Made by a program: the position numbers and the translations under genes. This document shows, piece by piece, positions 22,719 to 34,100 of a stretch of 64,000 nucleotides of DNA. The number at the start of each line of letters is the position of its first letter. The stretch's first letter is position 1. The DNA is from Chinchilla lanigera (lineage: Eukaryota; Chordata; Mammalia; Rodentia; Chinchillidae), in assembly GCF_000276665.1 (NCBI RefSeq), contig NW_004955446.1:10879455-10943454 (forward strand), written 5' to 3'. The notes beneath the pieces are model-generated. The model ran no database searches and was not told where the DNA came from. It worked only from the letters and a program-made list of their open reading frames with translations.

Positions 22719-22804
22719 TTATTTATTTTTGGTACCAGGAATCGAACTCTGGACCTTGCACTTGCCAGGCAGGTACTTATACCACTGAGCTACATCCCCA
22801 GCCC
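22719..22804 (-). mobile_element. ID-type SINE
   Basis: Complement of ID: 'ggtaccaggaatcgaactct', 'cttgccaggcaggtactt', 'ccactgagctacatccccag'. It lies at the inner junction of the flipped L1 tail, and its own target duplication is not clear. Confidence 0.9.
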
Positions 22805-24285
22805 ACAACCATTTATTGATTCTTAATGTAATTATTTCCTTTGCTTTTGGAGTCTTGTTCAGGAAGCCTTTGCCTATGCTTACGACTTTGTGTGTTTTTA
22901 CTATGTTGTCTTCAGGAAGTTTCAATGTTTCTGGTTTTATATCTAGGGTTTTAATCCATTTTGGTTTCACACTAGTACAGAATGAGAGGTAGGGAGTTAG
23001 TTTCAATTTTCTGCATATTGATCTCCAATTTTCCTGAGAACATGTGTTGCAGGTATTGCCTTTTCTTCAGCATGTTTTTAGTTTCTTTGTCAAAAATCCG
23101 AAGGCTATAGGTGCTTGGGTTTGTTTCAGTGTCCTCTACTCCATTTCTGTTTTGCAATGGTACAGTGTTCTTTTCGTTACTATGACTTTATAGTATAAAC
23201 TGAAGTTCAGTATAGTGATGACTCCAGACTTCCTCTTTTTCCTCGGAATTGTTTTCACTACTCTGAAACACTTCTGATTCCTAATGACACTCAGTATTGA
23301 TTTTTCTAGTTCTGTAAAGAATTTTGCTGGTATTTTACTAAGAATTGCATTGAATCATAGATCATTTTTGGTAATATGGTCATTTTAGTGATATTCTGCC
23401 AATTCAAGATGAGAACAATGTCTTTCCATTTTCTAAAGTCATTTTCAATATCTTTCTTCAGAGCTCTATAATTTTCACTGTAGAATATTTACCTCTTTGG
23501 TTAGGTTAATTCCTAGGTATTTAATTCTTTTTGAAACTAGTATGAATGGAATTATCTTCCCAATTTCTTTCTTGGTGGGTTTATTATCGCTGTACAGGAA
23601 TATAACTGATTTTTGTATATTGATTTTGTATTTTGGTGTTTTGGCTTTTAGTCATACTGGTCTATGTGCATTCCATCGCATTATGGATTTCATTTTTATT
23701 TCCCTAATGGCTAATGTTGTGGAGAATCTTTTCATATGCTTATTTGCCATCTGTGCATGTTCCGCCATGCAATGTTTTTCTAAGCCTTCAGCCATTTTTC
23801 TAACTGAATTATTTTTTCCTTTAAGGTAAAGAGTTTTTTATATGTTCTAATCATTAGTTGTTTTTCAGACTTACAAACCTTTTTCTCCTGGTCTATGGCT
23901 TTTATTTCCTCCTCTTAACAGAGTCTTTCACAAAGTAAAAATTTTATATTTTGATATGATGTAATTTACCCATTTCTTCCTTTGATGGATCAAGCTTCTG
24001 TTGTCACATCTAAGAATGTTTTGCCTAGCCCTAGATCCTAAAAATTTTTTCCTTTAAAAAAATTTTTGTAGAAATCGCTATTCCAAGTATACTGAGAGTT
24101 TTTTTAAATTATGGGAGTTTAAAGTCTCTTTTCTGTGTCAATTACTATGATCATGTACATTTTCTTTCTAGCATGTTTATATAGTAGATTACATTGATTT
24201 TTCACATGTTGAACATACCTTGCATACTTGTGTTATTCTTTTAATACATTGTGTATTTTATTTACTAACATTTTGTATTTAATAG

Positions 24286-25506
24286 CTAAGTGAATGGGGG
24301 TGGTAAGGGAAATGGTTGTTTTTAGCCAGCACCCTAAGTGCCTCTGATGTGGTCCCCAGACCACATTTTGAGAGACGTCATCTTGAATTAGAGGTAACAA
24401 TCAATGATTTAGGTCAGGCAAGACTAACAGAATTAGGAGAAGCAAGTCATAAGCAAAGCTGTTTAGTCTATAAGGCTTCCTTATTTTAGAAGATACAGGT
24501 AAAATGTCAAGGGACCAGGTAGAACATACTTTCCTCCAGAGACCTGGGCTGCTTCATAGAGGTGTGCAGTGTTTCTCAAGGATAGAAAAGATAGGCTGGA
24601 GGTCCATGTAGATAAGAGATTATAGAATTCTGGGGGAAAACTTTAGGAAACCACCCTGTTTTACCACTGGGCTACTCCTAAAGTGCTCTAAGCTCAGAAC
24701 TCATGCAACTTGGCCCACCATCCAAGTGAAACAATACCAACAAGGAAGACATGGTTTCCATGAACTCTAGAAACTATGAAAACAAAACCTGTTTGGGCCC
24801 CTTCTAGTTCCATTAGAATCAAGACCTTGTTTGGTGTAAATGAGCCCCTTTCTTATGATTTCTGCTTGGCCATTTCAGCTGCAGTGACTAGAGAGATCAG
24901 AGTGCACCCAGAGGCCAAGATGGGTAGTGTCAGTAGCTTTCGCACCTGGCAAATTTAAACGGCCAGGTATCTTGACAAAGTTACACAAGAGAGAACTTTG
25001 TAGGGCTGGAATTGGGGACAGTTGTAGTAGCTTATTTAGTTCTTCTCAGAAAGATGTACTTCCAAGGGAAGAGTGGTGGAGTATTGGTAACCAGAACAGT
25101 GGACAGATTCACCTTGCAGTTAATAACAGGACTGAGATAACACTTTCTACTACCACTCCTCATGGAAGCATCCTGTATACAGGATTAAAACTTACAAAAT
25201 ACAAAAAGTAGAAAAAGAAAAAGAGCTATGCAAATAGGACTGTGGCTGTCTGAGTAGAGCCAGCCCTTTTGAATCACAGCCTAAGTGTTAGCAAAAGCAC
25301 ATCACTGTGTCATCTCTGACTTACAAAATAATAGCATTACAGGAAATGCTTTCCGCACATGAGGAATTGTGTAGTGTGTTATATATACGTTCTGCTAGTC
25401 TTTATGCCACAGGTAAAAAATTGTGAGCATATTAAATGGAAATATTTGTCCTAGGTCATCTCTAGGGTCAAGTCATCCTATGGGTACCATTTCAGAGCTA
25501 CTCATG
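24286..25506. other. Unique DNA, no gene recognised
   Basis: No exon seen; open frames of 60-94 codons near 24776-25211 overlap but carry no motif. Near 24340-24370 'gtggtccccagaccacattt' followed by 'tgagagacg' resembles the end of a hAT-type MER element. Confidence 0.4.
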
Positions 25507-25520
25507 AAACATTCAGAACA

Positions 25521-25694
25521 AATCAGGCATGGTGGCATGCACCTGTAATTCCAGCAGTCAGGAGGTTGTTTCAGGAGGATCACCACCAGTTCAAGGCTAG
25601 CCTGGACTGCATAATGAGTTCAAGGTCAGCTTGAACTACATAGTGAGATCCTGTCTAAACAAAACAAAACAAAACAAAAACAAGAACAAACAAA
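25521..25694 (+). mobile_element. B1 SINE with perfect TSD
   Basis: Sense-oriented B1: 'aggcatggtggcatgcacct', 'gttcaaggctagcctggact', a second related unit 'gttcaaggtcagcttgaact' and an (AAAAC)n-type tail. An exact 14-bp duplication 'aaacattcagaaca' flanks it (25507-25520 and 25695-25708). Confidence 0.95.
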
Positions 25695-25811
25695 AAACAT
25701 TCAGAACATAAAGCTTTCCTCCACAGCAAGAGTAAATGACACGTCCATCAGATAGACTATGAAGCCATCTGCTCTTATAAACAACAATGAGAATATAACA
25801 GAGAAAAAATG

Positions 25812-25899
25812 AGGCCAAGGATATAGCTCAGCAGCACAAGTGCCTGCATGGCAAGAGAAAGGTCCTGAGTTCAATCCCTGGTATCAAAAAAAAAAAAAA
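25812..25899 (+). mobile_element. ID-type SINE
   Basis: 'ggccaaggatatagctcagc', 'gtgcctgcatggcaagag', 'gttcaatccctggtatc' and an A run. It abuts an L1 3' end on its right with no visible duplication between them. It could be a SINE inserted at the L1 5' edge or a chimera made during reverse transcription. Confidence 0.88.
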
Positions 25900-26217
25900 G
25901 ACTTTAACTGGGATGAGGGAAAAGAGAAAAAAAAGAAGGGGAAAATTACATATATATGTATATACAGGATAGCTAACATAGTTGTACTACTGACTTCTAT
26001 CACTTTATTGAAAGGAACAGTTAATGATTAATTATTCGATCAATCTTGTATGTCTATATTTGTTTTCCTGAGAAACCACATTGAAGAAATCACTATGTAA
26101 TACAACAACCATTGTTAATTTCCTATCACCTTGTCTGAATTTCAGTATTGCTTGTATTGTTCTTGTGTTATATTGTAAATGTATGTGCGTTTGTTAATAA
26201 AAAAAAAAAAAAAAAAA
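25900..26217 (+). mobile_element. L1 3' UTR, one-module type
   Basis: Starts 'gactttaactgggatgaggg', continues through the purine-rich part and one module ('ggaacagttaatgatt', 'tcaatcttgtatgtctat', 'caacaaccattgttaattt', 'tcaccttgtctgaa') and ends in a run of about 18 A. It shares the 'caccttgtctgaa' signature with the copy at 48682-48929. Confidence 0.85.
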
Positions 26218-26745
26218 CCGAAAATCTGAAATTCATACCTTTTGATCCTAAGAGATTTTAAGGGAATCAAAGGATATACAAAGAGAAAGATAGAAGTCTT
26301 TCTTCTTTTTGTTCCGCAAGGCTGACACATAGCGGGGGCAAAAAGCATCTAGTGGGTGTTAGAAATATCCAGAGATCTAGACAGTAATGGAGGTTGGTGG
26401 CCTGTCTCCCCAGGAATTGCTCTGGCATGGACAATTGTCACCATGCCTGGGGAAAACTTGGATGAAGAGGGCTGCTTGAAAGCAGCTATGGCTCACTGAG
26501 GCAGGATAGGAAGGGAGCTAGGGGAGTGGTATTTCACTCTCATTCTTCACTCTGCTGGCCTTTCAGGGCCATGTGCAACTGAAAGCCAGAAATAAGCATG
26601 CCACCAAAGTAGTCCGCACCAGTCAGCCTTGGAAAAAGGGTCAGCAGAGGAAGGAAAACTGGAGACACATATTGGAAGACATGGCACACCTGTTTCCCTC
26701 TGTCCTCTCCCTGTGGCCCTTCTACTTCAAACACACACACACACA

Positions 26746-26796
<51 letters not shown>

Positions 26797-26984
26797 ATTA
26801 ATTCTGCAAATCACAATAGTTTTCCAACTTGGATCTTAGTCACTGGGCTTTTGTACATACCGTTCCTACTCTCTAAATCACTCTGTCCCCTGCACGCATC
26901 CTTCCACTCAGTTTAGACATCATTTCCTCCAGGGAGCCCTTCTTGGTTCCCAAGCCAAAGCTAGTTTTTCCATAATAATATTGA
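26218..26984. other. Unique DNA with a dinucleotide tract
   Basis: No gene recognised. Open frames at 26573-26916 are driven by the CA/CT tract and encode only low-complexity residues. Confidence 0.45.
26730..26797. repeat. (AC)n(TC)n microsatellite
   Basis: About eight AC units run directly into about 25 TC units with one TTT interruption. It is a compound dinucleotide repeat, likely variable in length between individuals. Confidence 0.97.
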
Positions 26985-27392
26985 TTAATATTTTAAAGTG
27001 TATTTGTTGTAAGCACTATTCTAAGTAACCCCTACTTTGTGTTAATTCATTTATTTCTCACAAGTTATCACAGAGGTGCTATCATTGGTCCCAATTTATT
27101 TGTTTGTTTACTTATTTACATTTTTTTGAGACAGGGTTTTGTTATGCAGTTCAGGCTGGCCTTGAAACTCACTGTGTAGCTTAGGTTGGCCTCCAACTTG
27201 CAAGTTCTGAGATTACGGGAATGTCCCTCCACACCTGGCTATACCCCCTACTAACAGACAAGGAAACTGAGACACAAAGCAGTTAACTGCCCAAGGTCAC
27301 ACAAAGTAGTTAACGATGAGGCCTAGACTTGGATTCAGACAGACAGAATCTAAAGTGCACACTATTAACTACTGTGCTAAATTGCTTCCAGT
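26985..27392 (+). mobile_element. MIR SINE, split by a B1
   Basis: The left part (26985-27100) has 'agcactattctaag' and 'cttatttctcacaag'-like MIR sequence ending 'tggtcccaattt'. The right part (from 27243) has 'acaaggaaactgagacac', 'actgcccaaggtcacacaaa' and 'gatgaggcctagacttgg'. This is the MIR core order on plus. A B1 lies between them. Confidence 0.8.
27103..27242 (-). mobile_element. B1 SINE inside MIR
   Basis: Complement of B1: 'ttttttgagacagggttttg', 'ttcaggctggccttgaaact', 'ctgtgtagcttaggttggcc', 'ctccacacctggct'. Both internal duplicate units are present. Confidence 0.9.
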
Positions 27393-27488
27393 TTCAAACT
27401 AAGCACGTCCCCAATGTATTTATACATTCTACCAGATTTTAATTAGCTAGTTAATTAGTCTGTGTAAAATTAGAGTCCCAAGTCAGTT

Positions 27489-28001
27489 TTGGTGTTTTGT
27501 TTTGTTTCGTTTAAAGAACACTGGGAGAGGAGGATCTCTTACCTAGCTTTTGCTTTGTCCCCATCAAATGCTTGTGTAAGATTATGTTTTAATGTCAGGG
27601 ATCTGGCTAAGAATTTCTGGCACACCAGAATTTATTATCCTGGTTACTTTGGGGAGTTTAAGTGTTCATGTGATGAAGGATCTAACAGCGCAACTGCAAA
27701 ATCCATTAATGGTATCCACTTCAGCAATTATATTTATCATTTCCCATCTGGGAATTCAAGCTCTAGCCTTTGCTCACATGGATGTGCAGTAACTTATGGA
27801 TCTGATGTGGTGTCTGACGCCACAGCTTCTGCAAAAACCATTAGTGGTGTCTGCTTCAGCAACGAAGTACAGGAATTGTTTCTTGAAAAAAATCAAAGAA
27901 AAGAGGAAGGTGGCTATGTGGATGAGTTGTGGGAAGATGGCCTAATGTACAGGAAGGAAACCATTCCAAGGGGGAAAATGAAGAAGGCACATTGGATTTA
28001 G
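27489..28001 (+). other. 170-codon open frame of unknown origin
   Basis: This is the longest uninterrupted frame outside the assembly gap. I do not recognise the protein. Seen: a Ser/Asn-rich middle (residues about 60-130) with an imperfect internal repeat, SATAKSINGIHFSN (about residues 67-80) and TASAKTISGVCFSN (about 111-124), and a charged, Lys/Glu-rich C-terminus. At DNA level both repeat copies share 'tgcaaaa.ccatta.tggt' and 'cttcagcaa'. No splice or promoter signals are evident, and there is no related frame elsewhere in the window. It could be a chance frame in an old duplicated sequence, part of a retrocopy, or a diverged exon. The start codon is arbitrary. Confidence 0.25.
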
Positions 28002-28089
28002 TTAGATGAAGAGTTAAATTAGGCTCTTATGAAAATGAAGAGTGTCAAGAAACTAAAATTTGAGAGTACACCTTCCATATGACGGGTCC

Positions 28090-28250
28090 TTCACTTTAAA
28101 TAATTCATTTACTAATTCCAACAACGCAGAGAGGTTTTTTGTTTGTTTGTTTAAATGAAGGTCAAATAATTTAAGTACTCACCCATGGTTATCCAGAAAG
28201 CGGCTTTGGTGGAATTTAAGGTCTGTTTTCTTTCTACTGTTCACAGCTTT
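28090..28250 (+). mobile_element. MIR SINE fragment
   Basis: 'atgaaggtcaaataatttaa', 'ggttatccagaaagcgg' and 'tggtggaatttaaggtctg' follow the MIR core order. A (GTTT)n stretch interrupts it near 28135-28152. Confidence 0.55.
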
Positions 28251-28289
28251 CACAATGCTTTGCTTAGAACTCTAATGTTTAGTACAGAG

Positions 28290-29190
28290 GCTGAACCATC
28301 ATTCACCCACTCATTCGTTCATTCATTTAACAACTATTTATTGAGTGTGCACACTGTGCTGGGCATCGCACGAAGGGCTGGGGATACCACTGGGAAGAAG
28401 GCGTATTCACAGCTTCAGGGATCACATTTGTAATTGTGGAACATCTAGGGATAAGATGCTGTGGAGTGCAGGGCAATCTAACAGTGTTAGTGGAAGTGGA
28501 AAGAGACATTGACCTCAAGGAGACTTGCAAAGGAAGTATATTCTGACAGAGCCTTTAGAGACTAGAGTTGTGTGGGGAAAGAAAGTGGGGCAGTATATTC
28601 TAGGGAAAGGTCACAGCTGGTACAAAGGCCTGGCAATTTCCCAGAACCACAAGTAGCTCAGGTGGAGGTAGAATGATGGCTAGAGATAAGGTAGGGCGCC
28701 TTGCATAACATAATAAAAACTTTGGATTTTATCCTGAGAACAATGAGGAGCTAATGGAGATCATCAGACTTGCATGTGGAAGGATTGCCCGGATGTAGTG
28801 TGGAGAAGAAACTACGACAGACAGCAATAGAGGCGAGAATGAAAGGCTGAACGAACATAGTGGTAACGGGAAGGGCAGAGATCTACAGCAGGCAATAAGA
28901 AGGAAGAATCAATAGAACGTGCTGGTTAACTGGCCATGGGAATAAGGGAGAGGAAAGAGTTGATGATACCAGAGTTTCCGATTTCTACCAAGGAAAGGTG
29001 AAAGATATTGACATTCACCGAAGTAGGGAAGACGTGAGGAAGAATGGCCTTACAGCAGATTGCTCGGTTTAATTGGGGAACATCCAAATGGGAAGAATGA
29101 GGAGGTAGTTGATTATATAGAACTTGACCTCAGGATGGAAATCTAGACTGAACAGAACAGTTTGAGTTGTTGGCATAAAGTTCATTGCTC
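28290..29190 (+). repeat. Ancient interspersed repeat, part 1
   Basis: From 'aactatttattgagtgtgca' and 'gctgggcatcgcacgaaggg' through 'aaaactttggattttatcct' and 'ggaacatccaaatggga', the text runs parallel to a long, widespread eutherian repeat that I remember but cannot name with certainty. No coding potential is evident. The order and orientation continue after 30.1 kb. Confidence 0.5.
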
Positions 29191-29209
29191 CTACAATTGG
29201 CTAGGAATC

Positions 29210-29300
29210 AGAAGAGCCTGTGAGGCTTTTTTTTTCAAATGCAGATGTCTGACATCATTCTAAACCACTGGATCAAAATTTTCAGGAATCTACAGGTTAT
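29210..29300. mobile_element. Possible hAT-type MER relic
   Basis: 'gaatcagaagagcctgtgag', 'caaatgcagatgtctgaca' and 'ctaaaccactggatcaa' resemble the middle of non-autonomous hAT elements of the MER family. The ends are not recognisable. Confidence 0.35.
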
Positions 29301-29389
29301 ATGTTTTTAAAGAGCTGAATTGGTATCCAATTGCTCCACTAAGATTGAAATTTATTGGTATGTACAATACCCATGAAAGTACATTGCTC

Positions 29390-29714
29390 AGACTTCCTGC
29401 AAGAGTCAGAACCATGTATGGGAAGCATAGTTGACTGACAGAGCAAGCACCCCTTTGGGTCCATCACCATGTTCACACCAAGACCATATTTCCTGTCTGA
29501 CACAAGGTTACATAAAGGCAACTATTGCTCCAGGCCCCCCTGAGTCTGACTGGGACCTCCTTAGATCTGCCTGGCAGTCTGAGACTCTTCCTGCTCGGTT
29601 CTCCTTTCTTCCTCTTTTCTTTCCTGGATGTCAAAGTAATATTACAGTCTGAATGTTTTCCTGGGCTACACTTGCTCTCCCCTTTTTATCCTTCACAGAT
29701 ACCAATAAACTTCT
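29390..29714 (+). mobile_element. Old LTR-like sequence, left part
   Basis: Ends in 'gataccaataaacttct', a polyadenylation-type signal usual near the end of MaLR-type LTRs. The matching right end 'cttcttgggaaacctgaact' follows at about 30100 after a second LTR. Only these 3' features are convincing. Confidence 0.45.
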
Positions 29715-30080
29715 TGCTATAGTTTGGCTCTAGAATGCTCCAAAGGCCCATGTGTTAAAGGCTTACTCCCCAGCTTGGTGCTACTGGAGATGGTAGTATC
29801 TTAAGGAGATGGGGCTTAGTGAGAGGTTTTAGGTCATTGAGGGCCTGCCCTCAAAGGGAATTATGGGAGCCTGCTATCTTCCTCTGTCTTGCTTTGCTTC
29901 CTGGATGCCATGAAGTGAACACACATTCCTTGTCATAATGTATTATACCACCAAAAGCAATAGGGCCGACTGACTTTGGACTGAAACCTCCAAAACTGTA
30001 ATCTAGAAGAAACCTTTTCTCTTGATAAGCTCATTATCTCAGGTATTTATTATAGTAATGAAAAGCTGATTAGCACAACA
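29715..30080 (+). mobile_element. MaLR-type solo LTR nested in an older LTR
   Basis: Starts 'tgctatagtttggctctaga' and ends 'gctgattagcacaaca' (TG...CA). Inside are 'ccaaaggcccatgtgttaaa', 'gggcctgccctcaaag' and 'gactttggactgaaacctcc', the layout of MaLR LTRs on plus. The flanking 5-mers cttct and cttaa match poorly, so the edges are approximate. Confidence 0.7.
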
Positions 30081-30109
30081 CTTAATCAGATTTTGGTGGA
30101 TGCTTCTTG

Positions 30110-31150
30110 GGAAACCTGAACTGATACAATATGACAGTTGAGGGCATATGAATGTTGGAGATCATGTAGTGGAGAAGAGAGAAGGACCAAAGCTAACCAT
30201 GAGGATCGCCTGCATTCACAGGAATGGCAGCAGAAGAGGTGCCTACAAAAAAAAAAAAAAACTAAGAAAGAAGCCTAGGAAAGAGAGTTTATAAAAGGGT
30301 GATACAGTTTAAGAAGCCAAATGTAACACAGGTCAAACAAGCACACAAATGTATCCATTGAATTTGACAGTAAAGATCTCAATGAGTGTTTTCAGTAGAG
30401 AGCAAATTCTAGATTGCAGTAGCAAAGGAATCAATGATCGGTGAGGAAGCAGAAATACTGAGGAAGACACTCCTTTGAAGAACTTTGTCTTTGAAAGGGA
30501 GAGAGTAAGAGTCTGAATATGGAGTTGAGACTGGGTTTTTTGTTGTTATTGTTTTATTTTTGTATTTTCAAGATGGGAAATATTGGAACTTGTTTAAACA
30601 CATCCAGGAAAAGGGTAGTGTGAGGTTACAAGTGAAAATATAATGTTGAGAGATATTGGATCTAAATGAGATCAGATTATGAAAAAGGAAAGTTAGATTA
30701 AGAGACAGGATAACTTTCCTATTTTGGCAGTGGAGAAAATCAGGAAAAAGAGGTATAGATTCAAGTAAAGTTGTTGCACTGGCTACTGCAAAACTGAAGA
30801 ATCCCCACGTGATTGCCTATTCCCTGAGGTAGAGTTTCAGTGTGAGAGGAGAGTGAGCGGTGGTCATACATAGGTTAAAAACAGAAGGGAGAAGTTTAAT
30901 ATTATTTTTGCTGATGGTGGAAGGAAAGTTACCCAAAAGACAGAACAATTTCCAGGCAGCCACTGAGGACCTGACTGGAATCCACGAGTTCAGAGTGGCC
31001 TGGTCATATGTATTTATATAGTTTTTCTCCCACTCATTCTCAAAAGACTATGAAGCATAGAAAAGCAGACAACTAGTTGCTCCAGGCTTGGAGTTTTGCT
31101 GGGCAGCTGTGACGGAAGGACCACAAAAAGACGCAACAGAGGAAACTGGA
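30110..31150 (+). repeat. Ancient interspersed repeat, part 2
   Basis: Continues the repeat of 28290-29190: 'gtagtggagaagagagaagg', 'ccattgaatttgacagtaaa', 'ttcagtagagagcaaattct', 'caagatgggaaatattggaa' and 'ggcttggagttttgctgggc' fall in the order I expect from the same eutherian family. It is purine-rich and non-coding. The family name was not assigned. Confidence 0.45.
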
Positions 31151-34100
31151 TAAAGAGTGGTGGAGGTGATGAGCTACAGAATCCAGATTAGATAGAAAAG
31201 AAAATGCAAGGAGGGTGGAGAATTGAGAAAATCAAGAATAGAAGTGAAACTTTCAGAGTAAGAGAAATATAAGCATGGAAGATCATGATCAAATTCATGA
31301 GCTGTCTGAAGATTTTAGAAACAGAAGAATTTTAGGTTGCAGTCAGGTCTAAGGTGTAGCAATTAGAGTCAGTATTTGGAGTTAAACCAGTAAGTTAACA
31401 AATTCTGGCTAGGTATTTTCTATGGGCATTAAAGCAATCATCAGTGATGACACATCTGTGGGTGGTAAGCCAGGATTTACAGGAAATGATGAGACACATG
31501 AGGAAGTAAAAAAATAAAGAAATGAAAAAGGATAGTAAATGCAAATTCTGGCCTTAAAGGGAAGGAAGATGTACTCAGGAGCAGGAGAGTAATGGTTGAA
31601 TGCAGTATTGTTGAGAGAGGATCCTGTTAAGCTAATCTCTTGACTTCCAAACACATCAAGTGTGCAAGAATGAGAAACAAGTGTTCAAAGGGCTACCAGG
31701 AAGTTTTCTTCAGGAGGCCTGGGTTTTAGTTTAGGCAAGGAGAAGTAGAGAAATCTTGTGATGCTGAAATTTCAGTGGACTTTGTGTATAGAAAATATGA
31801 TTTCTCAAGCACACAGTGGGTAGGTTCGGGAAGAGGAAAGTGGGTATTGAGAAGGGGGAAGAGGGACAAAATATTGGGGGGAAAAGACTCTAGGAGAGAA
31901 GAGATTCTGAAGGACAGTCACCCTCTATTTTGGTGTCTAAGGTAGAAGTAAACCAAGAGGCACTATCAGCAGGGCTTCTGGAAGAATTTCTTCTCCACAA
32001 TAGCTTGATGAACAGGAGGGACTCAGGTTTCAGTAAAAAGTCAGGCACACCTCCAGTTAATTATATCCCCTAGAAAACTCTAGTCAGAGTGATCCCCTGA
32101 GCCCATAAGCAAATAATAGTTCATGCTTTTTATTTATAAGATAATATGACTTGTGAGGTCATCCAGTGAAGAGTGTCTTCTCGTGGACAAAAAGGAAAAG
32201 GTACATTAATCATGCTTCATGATGTCTGAAGGATTACAATATGAAACATTTAAGATTTAGAATTAAGAAAGTATGAAAACTCCTTTAGTATAATTTCATC
32301 ATGTCTCCGGTTGATGGAAAGGGAAGACAGAGGCCTCACGGGAAAAGTCTACATTTCTTAAATGAAAACTGAGGAAGGTTTGAGGGATAGTCATTCAGAA
32401 AGAAGACAGGAAATGAGGTGGACATGCAGCCTGGCTGAAGTTGGTGAGAATTTTCTGACGCTGATAATTCCACCTCAGGCTAATTTTTGTTAATCACAAA
32501 CTGGGCACAAAAACTTGGTTGTCTCCTTCTGAGGGGCTCTAAGATATGGTAGGTTTTCCCTCCTTTTAAAATGGAATTTCTTGCTAAAAGCTAAAAATAT
32601 GGATAATTTCTCAAATTCTCTTCCAAAGTAGCTATTCTGCCATTCCTCCCTTGTAATTCTTAACCATGCTTATTCCTATGGCACAGTTTTGTGTAAGTAA
32701 GTCTTCATTCAGTCTTTCTCTGAGTCTTGTTTCTTTAAATCCTCAAACAAAAATTAACAGAAAATTCTCCTGCACTCTACTTACCTATCAAAATGAGCAT
32801 GATTTTGGATTTTTTTGTATGCTCTGAGAGGAAAAGCCAAACCCCTACTTTGTGTAATTTACTTAAATGCCAGATTCTCCTGGGGAAACGGGGTTGTCTT
32901 TATAACTTGATTCAAATAGCTACTCTGATTCTCAATAGCTTTTTATGAAATTACCATGTAGAACCTAAATTGGTGCAGCTGAATTAAATAAATATCAGAG
33001 CTTAACATTCTTAATCACAAACCCTCAATTTAACTAACCATTTATTATAATCAAAAAGCAATCAATATGTTGATTGTGGTGACATGCAAAATGGATATAG
33101 AATTATTAGTAATTACCCTATATTTGTGGTTCAGGGTGATGGAGGAATAACTGGAAAGAAATTTTAAAGCACATTGCAGTTAAAGGACTGGTTATTATGT
33201 TTTGAAGCAGCATGCTGTATTGATTGTAGTTTTTAAATAAATTAAATAACATAGGTTGCTGTCAAACATATGAATTATTCATGAAGCACAGTTTTGGAAC
33301 AGTAAAGCAGCTCCTGTTTATGAATATTCAGATGTGTTAATAGATAAATGACTGACCCAACATTAACCAGTTCTTGCCTGCAAAAGAGGTATGAGGCAAA
33401 CTTGGTCACTTGATTGAAACATGATCAGTCTGAAAGATGGAGAAAGAGCCTGAGCCCCAGTTCAGGGAGGCACTAGGTGGTAACAGGAAGCATGAGTTCT
33501 CACTGGCTGTAAACTCCTGAAGCCAAAGTGTATTTTTCTTCATTCCTCATGGACTTTTTATAATTATATTTCTGGTGTGGTTCTTGGATCTTTTCCTAGG
33601 AATATTTGAAACTATATTGCAACATGCTTTTGTTTACTTTTTCATCTTATTTAGGAAAGAAAATTCCAGAGCATCCCATCTTTGAGAAATCCTTCATGTT
33701 TTTCATTCTAAATAAACCTCCACAGTGACCTATCAAGTATATGTTTCAATATTTATGAGGCCTTATTATGAAAAAATTCTTATTTCCTGAAAACTCAGGA
33801 TATCATTGAATCTTGGGATAATATATATTAATAAAAGACAAAATAGAGAATTTGTCTGAGGCCACCAAGCTACTATGCTGCCCCATAGGGTGACAGTAAC
33901 ATGTGACCAATTAGAGAATCAATTGACCCCATTGGTCTGAAACTAAGAGGGTGGCCAGGATGTAGGATTGAGTTTTAAAATACAGGACAATCTTACCCAA
34001 ACTGGAGTGAGCTGGTCACTCTATCAACCAGTTTGACCAGTGAACTCTCCTTGAACATGGGATTTTTAGTGTTAAAACCAGGAAAACTGGGAAAACCTGA

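Larger units (their letters stand above)
21415..24285 (-). mobile_element. L1, 3' half (ORF2), older copy
   Basis: Complement of L1 ORF2 from its 3' end inward: 'ggctgaatagtattcc', 'ggggtgagatggaatctcag', 'gcagaaactttttaatttga' and onward into the RT region until about 24285. Frames are closed throughout. A B1 (22165), a flipped L1 tail (22503) and an ID SINE (22719) interrupt it. Its divergence from the copies at 3-17 kb suggests an older insertion. Confidence 0.8.

Noticed and set aside
26573..26916. Open frames of 88 and 95 codons with Ser/Leu/His-rich stretches
   Set aside because: They translate the (AC)n(TC)n microsatellite; overlapping frames are both open only because the tract lacks stops.
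29715..30080. Intact endogenous retrovirus around the LTRs
   Set aside because: No gag, pol or env-like reading frames lie near any LTR in the window; all appear as solo LTRs.
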